In this document: positions 6,713 through 11,499 of the stretch, in pieces | Layout of the letters: each line of letters opens with the position of its first letter | Numbering within the stretch: the stretch's first letter is position 1 | Origin: a virus | Virus record (IMG/VR): IMGVR_UViG_3300036823_000083 | Span: 1-31,285 of that record | DNA: 31,285 nucleotides | Direction: 5' to 3' (one strand) | Program-made: the position numbers and the translations under genes | The notes under the pieces: model-generated | What the model saw: the letters and a program-made list of their open reading frames with translations, nothing else | What the model was told of the DNA's origin: nothing | The model's database searches: none

Positions 6713-7278
6713 GCGTCTGCTACGAACCAGGTTCCGAGGACTGGATCCCGGGCCGCGGTGACTACGGGACCGAATACTCGTTCGACCTGGTCGACCTGGT
6801 CGAACGGATGAACTGCTCGGCCGGGTGCGTGTTCGCGATCTCTGCGAACAGCGGCGGCCTCGGACCGGGCGGGACGTGCTCGATCCTGAACCAGGTCGGC
6901 CTCGGCGAGAACGTCCCGATTCCAGAGCTGGACCCGCGCCCGTCCGGGCCGTTCTGCCGGAAGCAACGAGTACCAGCCGAGCAGGCACTGGCCGGCCAGG
7001 GCGATCTGTTCACGATCACGACGGCCGGCCAGCCGGTCGCCAAGCCGCGGAGGATGCCTGGGGCCGCCTCGGCCGGCCGCTCATCGGCCGAGTGCGAGAA
7101 CTGCGGGCGGCCCATCGGGTGCATGCTCGACAGCCTCCGGCTGGACGGCGACCACCAATGGCGTCACGACGACAACGACAGGCGGGAATGCGCGCCGGTA
7201 CCGGACCGGCACCGGGACCTCGAGCGAGGCGAACGGGCCGAAGCCCGACCCGAACCACCTGACCCGGACGAGAGATAA
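6709..7278 (+). CDS. Cys-rich protein with zinc-ribbon module, paralogue of the preceding gene's C terminus
   Basis: A GTG overlaps the previous stop (GTGA). The 189-residue protein has scattered Cys residues in its first half (MNCSAGCVF and GGTCSIL). A zinc-ribbon module at about 130-160 (CENCGRPI, then HQWRH, then REC) matches the preceding protein's C terminus. A very charged Arg/Glu/Asp tail follows. Coupled translation and shared module suggest the two proteins act together or on the same target. Function unknown. Confidence 0.65.
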   Translation: MSVCYEPGSEDWIPGRGDYGTEYSFDLVDLVERMNCSAGCVFAISANSGGLGPGGTCSILNQVGLGENVPIPELDPRPSGPFCRKQRVPAEQALAGQGDLFTITTAGQPVAKPRRMPGAASAGRSSAECENCGRPIGCMLDSLRLDGDHQWRHDDNDRRECAPVPDRHRDLERGERAEARPEPPDPDER

Positions 7279-7283
7279 GCGAG

Positions 7284-7352
7284 ATGGCCGACGAGAGAGT
7301 CACTCTCGATCTGCGTTGCCATCCCAACGACGGAACGGAACGAACACCATGA
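7284..7352 (+). CDS. Possible 22-aa micro-gene or leader peptide
   Basis: An ATG 6 bases after the previous stop opens a 22-codon frame, ending in a TGA that overlaps the next gene's ATG (ATGA). The product is MADERVTLDLRCHPNDGTER followed by two residues. The only ribosome-site candidate is a GAGATAAGCGAG stretch. The next gene has little ribosome site of its own, so this frame may serve mainly to deliver ribosomes to it. Confidence 0.35.
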   Translation: MADERVTLDLRCHPNDGTERTP

Positions 7353-7681
7353 CCGAGCCCACCAACCCAACCCCACATCCACTCATCGAGTACCGGATCA
7401 CGTTCGGGCCCGAACACGCCGGGCAGAACATCTCCGCAGATCCCGCCGACGCCTGGTTGTCCATGCCGTCCGGGTGGCTGTCCGTCCTGGCCCCCGACGA
7501 ACTCACCGCCAGGGTTGCCGTGATCAATCGGATCGGCCGCCGGTGGTCCGGCATCACTGCGATCCACTGGAGTTTGCGTTTGGTGACCCCGAACTACTGG
7601 ACGTCCACGTTCCCGCTCGGCGAGCTGGCACGGTGGGAGTGCCCAGTCGTGGATTACGTTCTGATCCCCAGGAATGGCTGA
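7349..7681 (+). CDS. Hypothetical protein, 110 aa
   Basis: I chose the ATG at 7349 because it overlaps the 22-codon frame's stop; a TTG at 7316 in frame is a weaker alternative. The product MTEPTNPTPHPLIEYRITFG... has a mixed alpha/beta composition and several Trp residues (LSMPSGWLSVLAP, IGRRWSG, NYWTSTFPLGELARWE). No family recognised. The stop overlaps the next ATG by one base (TGATG). Confidence 0.6.
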   Translation: MTEPTNPTPHPLIEYRITFGPEHAGQNISADPADAWLSMPSGWLSVLAPDELTARVAVINRIGRRWSGITAIHWSLRLVTPNYWTSTFPLGELARWECPVVDYVLIPRNG

Positions 7682-7845
7682 TGGGGTTCTGGCGGGCTCT
7701 GTTCCTCATCGGCTGGGTTCTTCTCCTTGCTGATGGGAACGGGCCCGGCGACGGCCCGTGTGGGCCGAAGAAGCCGCCGGCCAGCCCCTACGGTCCGCCG
7801 TCACGTAAGCCGGGATGGTGGGACGCCGGGAACTATCCGCCGTAG
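7681..7845 (+). CDS. Small membrane peptide, 54 aa, last gene of plus operon
   Basis: 54 residues: one hydrophobic helix (about 3-17, FWRALFLIGWVLLLA), a Gly/Pro/Asp spacer, CGPKKPPASPYGPP, and a Trp-rich end. The GFW...IG..LL...C.PKKP order matches the 67-residue protein at 1081-1284, which is on the other strand. Either a signal peptide or a membrane anchor is possible. A strong terminator follows 18 bases after the stop. Confidence 0.65.
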   Translation: MGFWRALFLIGWVLLLADGNGPGDGPCGPKKPPASPYGPPSRKPGWWDAGNYPP

Positions 7846-7863
7846 GCCCCAGGAACCAAACAC

Positions 7864-7906
7864 CGAACGGCGCGGCCCCGAATCTCACCAGGGGCCGCGC
7901 CGTTCG
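7864..7906 (+). terminator. Perfect 16-bp terminator hairpin
   Basis: Bases 7864-7879 and 7891-7906 are exact complements (16-bp stem) with an 11-base loop. It closes the plus operon. It lacks a long T run, as is common for actinobacterial terminators, and could also stop transcripts arriving from the right. Confidence 0.75.
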
Positions 7907-7969
7907 TCTAGCGGGAGCATCCCGGCACGCCGCAGCCCACAGTCTACCTGGGAGCCGCCATGCGCCCGC

Positions 7970-8156
7970 TCAGGCGGCCGGCGGGAGCGTGTTCCATGTT
8001 TGGGTGCAGTCTCGGCACTGGCGGCCGATGAGCATGGCGATGGCGGCCGTACGCGGACGCGCTGATGGTTCTGATGGAATCAGAATCGCAGCGGGGGCAG
8101 CGTTTCCGGGCGCGTTCGTTGGTGTTGACCGTCGGCTCGCGCCGCGAGTCCTTCAC
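7970..8156 (-). pseudogene. Zinc-ribbon protein apparently split by a +1 frameshift
   Basis: A frame opened by a GTG at 8156 contains RKRCPRCDSDSIRTIS, the first half of a zinc ribbon, then loses all sense. One base shifted, the same DNA reads IGRQCRDCTQTWNTLPPAA and stops at 7970, a fitting second half. Joined near 8040 the two give a normal CxxC...CxxC ribbon of about 60 residues. I read this as a decayed gene, a sequencing error or, less likely, programmed +1 shifting. The remaining parts of the 7907-8207 stretch show nothing I can support. Confidence 0.4.
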
Positions 8157-8207
8157 GCGTTCGCGCGTTGTCCAGGTTGAAACCGTCGGCGTCTTGGATG
8201 CCCCCTT

Positions 8208-8516
8208 TCAGGCGTGCGGGCCGAGGGGGTGGCGGATGGGCCGGTACAACGCCGCATCGATCGCGGGGACAGGCACAACGTCCCCCACCGACATCCCCAG
8301 CACGCCGGCGAGCTGGAATAGCTCTTCAACCCGCCAGCGATACAACCCGTCAAGGCGCTTCGACAGCGACGGGGCGCTGATGTCGAGAGCGCGAGCGACC
8401 GCGAGTTGGGAGAAGCGGCGGCTGGCGATGGCGCCGCGGATACTGGCGTTGAGGGCGGCGACGGCGTCGTCGGTATCGGGTCGAGCGAACAGTTCGAACG
8501 TCGGGTTTCTGCTCAT
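8208..8516 (-). CDS. Cro/CI-type helix-turn-helix regulator (possible immunity repressor)
   Basis: 102 residues with a five-helix HTH core at about 20-80: ALNASIRGAIASRRFSQLAV, ARALDISAPSLSKRLDG and a WRVEELFQLAGVLGMSVGDV scaffold. The XRE-like fold binds palindromic operators as a dimer. The start codon lies 7 bases after a predicted -10 box, so the mRNA is probably leaderless. A palindrome sits between it and a divergent plus gene. It is a good candidate for a lysogeny switch, but it lacks a C-terminal cleavage or oligomerisation domain, so a Cro-like or accessory role is equally possible. Confidence 0.75.
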   Translation of the reverse strand: MSRNPTFELFARPDTDDAVAALNASIRGAIASRRFSQLAVARALDISAPSLSKRLDGLYRWRVEELFQLAGVLGMSVGDVVPVPAIDAALYRPIRHPLGPHA

Positions 8517-8523
8517 GCCGTCG

Positions 8524-8587
8524 ATTCTGCCACGGCAAGATTCTTTCCGTCAACGTCTAGACGGATGCCTCATCTGCGAGCTAAAGT
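8524..8587. promoter_or_regulatory. Divergent leaderless promoters around a palindromic operator
   Basis: Minus side: TTGACG (8553-8548), 18-base spacer, CAGAAT (8529-8524), then 7 bases to the regulator's ATG. Plus side: TAGACG (8558-8563), 18-base spacer, TAAAGT (8582-8587), then 7 bases to the ATG at 8595. A perfect palindrome CGTCTAGACG (8554-8563) lies between the two -35 boxes and overlaps the plus one. A wider dyad TCCGTC-N8-GACGGA (8546-8565) covers both. The symmetry fits a repressor that blocks both promoters. Confidence 0.5.
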
Positions 8588-8594
8588 TTCTTCC

Positions 8595-8849
8595 ATGACA
8601 ACGCAGAGCATCCCGGGACCAGTCGCCACCCTGGCCGCGAATCTCTACCAGCACGCCATGGAACTCGACGAGATGCCGTTCGTCGGCACCATCGCCGAGT
8701 ACGCCGAGACCAACGAGAAGCTGGCCCGCGACGCCGTCCAGCAGCTGCACGACTTCCTCACCCTCTTCGCCGACCAGCTGGACGACGAGTGGAGCCTGAT
8801 GATGAAGAACACCAGCACCTATTCGGCGTGGGAAGCGCATACCAGCTGA
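8595..8849 (+). CDS. Hypothetical small helical protein, 84 aa
   Basis: The ATG lies 7 bases after a predicted -10 box and has no ribosome site, so leaderless expression is expected. The product begins MTTQSIPGPVATLAANLYQH and is an acidic, mostly helical protein with no Cys cluster or membrane segment. Its position across the operator from the HTH regulator is that of an early or switch gene. No family recognised. Confidence 0.6.
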   Translation: MTTQSIPGPVATLAANLYQHAMELDEMPFVGTIAEYAETNEKLARDAVQQLHDFLTLFADQLDDEWSLMMKNTSTYSAWEAHTS

Positions 8850-8851
8850 CC

Positions 8852-8885
8852 CCCCGGCCGACCCCGCCACGGGGACCGGCCGGGG
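8852..8885 (+). terminator. GC-rich hairpin after the 84-aa gene
   Basis: A 9-bp outer stem (8852-8860 with 8877-8885) and a 4-bp inner stem (8862-8865 with 8871-8874) enclose a 5-base loop, with a small internal loop. It begins 3 bases after the stop at 8849. There is no T run. It may reduce transcription into the next gene. Confidence 0.45.
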
Positions 8886-8926
8886 ACACCAGCCCTCTCA
8901 CATCGCGACCAGAAGGAGAACCCGCC

Positions 8927-9148
8927 ATGTCCCGCATCCGCACCACGAGGGCCGTCTCGGCCGAGCAGGATCCTGCCCCCGTAGGGCTGGCCCAGGCACG
9001 GGTAGACGCCGTCGCCATGGGCATGGGCCGCGGCCTGGCCTACCTCGTCATGGGCGTGTTCATCGTCGGCGCGCTCGCCTGCGCCGTATTCGTCGCCCTG
9101 GCGGTCGGCGTCGGAGCCGTCCACATCGTTTACGCGATCGTCGGCTGA
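8927..9148 (+). CDS. Small membrane protein, 73 aa
   Basis: A good AAGGAG ribosome site lies 8 bases before the ATG. A polar N-terminal half is followed by one or two closely spaced hydrophobic segments (about 37-72, LAYLVMGVFIVGALACAVFV, then further Val/Ala/Gly). It could be a hairpin-type two-helix membrane protein. It ends only 24 bases from the convergent minus gene, and the parS-like palindrome fills that gap. Function unknown. Confidence 0.65.
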   Translation: MSRIRTTRAVSAEQDPAPVGLAQARVDAVAMGMGRGLAYLVMGVFIVGALACAVFVALAVGVGAVHIVYAIVG

Positions 9149-9151
9149 CGC

Positions 9152-9167
9152 CGTTTCACGTGAAACG
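9152..9167. promoter_or_regulatory. Perfect parS-type ParB-binding site
   Basis: CGTTTCACGTGAAACG is a 16-bp perfect palindrome. Its core GTTTCACGTGAAAC is identical to the bacterial chromosomal parS consensus used in Streptomyces, Mycobacterium and Bacillus. It is non-coding, sitting in the 24-base gap between convergent genes. No ParA or ParB gene is in the window. As RNA it folds only to a 6-bp stem, so a terminator is a poor explanation. Function as a binding site for host ParB is inferred from sequence identity. Confidence 0.65.
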
Positions 9168-9172
9168 CAATG

Positions 9173-9601
9173 TCAGCTAGTTGAAACGCCGGGGTCGACG
9201 TCGCCCGACGGGGCCGCCGTGGCACTGTCCGGCGGAACTGTCTGCCCGGACGCCGTGTCGCTGATGCCGTCGTCAGTCGGAACCTCCGGGGCGGCCTGGC
9301 CGAGCGCCACGATCCGCGCGATCTGCGCCTGCAGGGCGTCCAGCTGGCCCTGCGTGATGTCGTTGACGTCGGTCGGGATCTGCACGGCCGACAGGGCGTC
9401 GATCGCCGAACCCAGAGCGGTGATCTCGTCCGAAAGATCCTGCGAAAGCGACATGAGTTTCCCAATCTGATCGGTAAGGGCCCGCTGCTGATCCAGGAGG
9501 CGCCCATTCTGAAGGATGATCGTTCGCTGCCCTGCCAGCAGGCCTGCGAGCTGGTCGGCAACAGGCCTCTGGCCTCGCAGCAGGTCCCGCGCACGTCCCA
9601 T
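9173..9601 (-). CDS. Coiled-coil protein, 142 aa
   Basis: I start at the ATG at 9601, 8 bases after the upstream stop; a GTG one codon earlier is possible. Residues 10-100 are rich in Leu, Gln, Asp and Ala with heptad-like spacing (RTIILQNGRLLDQQRALTDQ, LMSLSQDLSDEITALGSAID), typical of a long coiled coil. The C terminus is Pro/Thr/Asp-rich and disordered. It is the last gene of the late minus operon, after the membrane proteins. A structural or lysis-accessory role is possible; no family assigned. Confidence 0.65.
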   Translation of the reverse strand: MGRARDLLRGQRPVADQLAGLLAGQRTIILQNGRLLDQQRALTDQIGKLMSLSQDLSDEITALGSAIDALSAVQIPTDVNDITQGQLDALQAQIARIVALGQAAPEVPTDDGISDTASGQTVPPDSATAAPSGDVDPGVSTS

Positions 9602-9609
9602 CACACCTA

Positions 9610-9972
9610 CTAGTCTGCATCCCCATCGCTGTCGTCCTTCCGGGGCCCTGGGGGCGCCGGAACCTCGGCCGGCCGTTCGTGCTGAACGGTGATCAGCAAC
9701 CACAGCAACCAGGCCAGCACGGCAGCGATGGCGAACCGGCCGACGACCCGCAACCAGGCACCGGCCCCCGATGTCTGCCGGCCGAACGTTCCCGGCCAGA
9801 ACAGGGCCAGCAGGGACAGGTCGTAGGAGACGACGGTGACCGCGAACAAGGCGAACAGGACGCGGCCGGGGACGGTGCGATACCAGTTGGTTCGCAACCC
9901 GTAGATCAACGCCAACCCGTGGGCCGGGATCGCGCCGACGATGAACGCGACGGTCAGTAGGGCGGCGGCCAT
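9610..9972 (-). CDS. Three-helix membrane protein, holin-like
   Basis: 120 residues with about three hydrophobic segments (2-24, 37-58, 78-95), the loop YGLRTNWYRTVPGR between the first two, and a Pro/Asp-rich cytoplasmic tail. This layout occurs in membrane proteins next to actinophage endolysin genes. The cassette also has a single-helix candidate at 10189-10542, so this one may be a second holin, an antiholin or an envelope protein. Topology is my estimate from hydrophobicity. Confidence 0.65.
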   Translation of the reverse strand: MAAALLTVAFIVGAIPAHGLALIYGLRTNWYRTVPGRVLFALFAVTVVSYDLSLLALFWPGTFGRQTSGAGAWLRVVGRFAIAAVLAWLLWLLITVQHERPAEVPAPPGPRKDDSDGDAD

Positions 9973-9979
9973 ATCGGGT

Positions 9980-10192
9980 CTATCTCCGTTTCATCAGCTC
10001 GAGGATCAGCGGCGCGAAGTGGTTCTGTTCGCGTTGCCTGGTGGTCTCGGCGACCTGCGAGCGCATGTCGTCGAGGTCGCGTTGGGCTTTCGCGGCCGCC
10101 GTCCGGGCGGCCGCGAGGGCGGCCTGTGCTTCGTCGTCGTCGCCCCGCGGGTGGGTGGGGGGTGTCCGGTGACGGTGCAGCGGCCATCTCAT
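9980..10192 (-). CDS. Small helical protein, 70 aa
   Basis: The ATG overlaps the upstream stop (ATGA). A basic, His/Pro-rich start is followed by a charged helix (residues about 20-55, AQAALAAARTAAAKAQRDLD) and the ending NHFAPLILELMKRR. Similar short proteins ending in an N.F...I motif accompany lysis genes in many actinophages, without an assigned role. Translational coupling to the preceding membrane protein suggests a shared function. Confidence 0.65.
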   Translation of the reverse strand: MRWPLHRHRTPPTHPRGDDDEAQAALAAARTAAAKAQRDLDDMRSQVAETTRQREQNHFAPLILELMKRR

Positions 10193-10542
10193 CCCGTGGC
10201 GCCCTTCCTGCGGTCGATGTCGGCGTCCGCAGCTAAGGCTTGGGCGTAGACCTCGGCTGCGTTCCGGAAACCTCTCAGTGCGTCGTTTGCGGCCCTTACC
10301 GCCTCGAGGCTTTCGCGCACGGTCTCGTCCTGTTTTTCCCTGGCTGACCGTTCGGCCGCCAACGCCTCACGCCAGATGTCGATTTGCCGATCCTTGTCGG
10401 CCAGTCTCGCATCACGGTCGGCCCGGACCTCGGCGACCGCACGGTTCGGGCGGATGTACCCCAGCATGTTCAGGAGGAAAAAGAGGAGGAGGAGACCCGG
10501 CGCACTGAGCTTGTCGACCAGGTCACCGGTGACCCATTCCAT
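10189..10542 (-). CDS. Single-helix membrane protein with coiled coil, candidate holin
   Basis: 117 residues: MEWVTGDLVDKLSAPG, one strong transmembrane segment (about 15-31, LLLLFFLLNMLGYIR), then a charged coiled coil (35-105). It directly follows the amidase gene in the direction of transcription, the usual holin position, and one-helix holins are common in actinophages. A role in triggering lysis is inferred from place and topology; a spanin-like or scaffold role is an alternative. Confidence 0.65.
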   Translation of the reverse strand: MEWVTGDLVDKLSAPGLLLLFFLLNMLGYIRPNRAVAEVRADRDARLADKDRQIDIWREALAAERSAREKQDETVRESLEAVRAANDALRGFRNAAEVYAQALAADADIDRRKGATG

Positions 10543-10544
10543 AC

Positions 10545-10601
10545 CCCGGTACCGCCGTTCTCTTCAGAATCCTGTGTCGGGGTCGCGCGGGCGGTACCGG
10601 G
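10545..10601 (-). repeat. 12-bp inverted repeat between amidase and holin-like genes
   Basis: CCCGGTACCGCC (10545-10556) and its exact complement (10590-10601) flank 33 bases in the 78-base gap between the amidase stop and the next start. Each arm contains the palindrome GGTACC. It could be an mRNA structure controlling the membrane-protein gene, a weak terminator, or a protein site. Confidence 0.5.
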
Positions 10602-10620
10602 ATCGGGGAGAGAAGCGACT

Positions 10621-11454
10621 CTACTTCTTGAGGGCGGCCAGGGCCTTGGTCGCACCGGCCGCGGCGGCGGCCTCGACTTCGGCGGCGGTGAGGGTGGCGC
10701 CGGTCCCGAGGTGGGCGGCGAGTGTGGCGATCGTAGCGTTGAGGGCCCCGAACTGTGCGGCGGCCTCGGCCCGGGCGACAGCGATCTCGTCGCGGGCGAA
10801 CCGGACGGCGGGTGGCCACTGCAAGATCATGCTCACCGTGTCCTGTGTCTTCCCGATCCGGGCCTTGGCGGAGGTGGTGTATTTGACCTCGTCGGACAGT
10901 TCCATGGGTGCTCCTTCGCTGAGATCTACGGCGGACACTGCTAGGCGAAATTCGGACATGCTGAAATCGGGGTCGGTTTTCCGGCCGACCGGCGAGCATG
11001 TCTCCTTGTGACCGCGGACGTCGGCGACGTCGAGGCCGTAGTGGGCGACCAGGGCCCGGCAGAGACGGTGATAGGCGGTCATCTGGATGGCCGGCCAGTC
11101 GTCCTTGACCCCGGGGACGCCGTCCGCCTCGGCCTCGATACCGATGGCGTAGCTGTTCGTGTACTCGGTCTTGAGACTCACACCAGCGTGGTTGCATTTG
11201 CCAGCGGCGACGACGTAGATCGTGCCGTCCTTGCCGAGGCCGTACTGCGCGAGCGGGCCCGGGAGCCCGGCGCGGCCGTCCCGGACGACGGCCAGGGACG
11301 GCATGTTCCCGCCGGCCCCGCCGTTCGCCGTGTGATGGCAGGTGATCGTTTTGACGCCGAGCATGACGCCGTCACCTCGGGTCTGCCAGCCGTCCACTTC
11401 AACGACTGGGCAGCCCGTGGTGCGGGCGATCTCGGCGAGCGCCGTCAACATCAT
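10621..11454 (-). CDS. Endolysin: N-acetylmuramoyl-L-alanine amidase (Amidase_2)
   Basis: 277 residues. The catalytic domain covers about 15-170. It shows ITCHHTANGG (zinc ligand His40), a conserved GIEAEA (Glu107), RGHKETC (His149) and KTDPDF (Asp161 as third ligand). The enzyme cleaves the bond between muramic acid and the stem peptide at lysis. The remaining 100 residues are Ala-rich and helical, and no known wall-binding domain is visible. The double ATG at 11454 is preceded by AGGAAGG at a good distance. It follows the last tail gene and precedes the membrane proteins, so it heads the lysis cassette. Confidence 0.88.
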   Translation of the reverse strand: MMLTALAEIARTTGCPVVEVDGWQTRGDGVMLGVKTITCHHTANGGAGGNMPSLAVVRDGRAGLPGPLAQYGLGKDGTIYVVAAGKCNHAGVSLKTEYTNSYAIGIEAEADGVPGVKDDWPAIQMTAYHRLCRALVAHYGLDVADVRGHKETCSPVGRKTDPDFSMSEFRLAVSAVDLSEGAPMELSDEVKYTTSAKARIGKTQDTVSMILQWPPAVRFARDEIAVARAEAAAQFGALNATIATLAAHLGTGATLTAAEVEAAAAAGATKALAALKK

Positions 11455-11499
11455 CGGTGGGGCCTTCCTAGCATCGGGAGTTACATTCTCTCCCCGCGT

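Noticed and set aside
7907-8207. A tRNA or other structured RNA between the terminator and the HTH gene
   Set aside because: No cloverleaf, anticodon loop or acceptor stem could be drawn; the only signal is the split zinc-ribbon sequence.
9152-9167. The palindrome between convergent genes as a bidirectional terminator
   Set aside because: As RNA it gives only a 6-bp stem, far weaker than the 11-16-bp GC-rich stems used elsewhere here, and its sequence is exactly the parS core.
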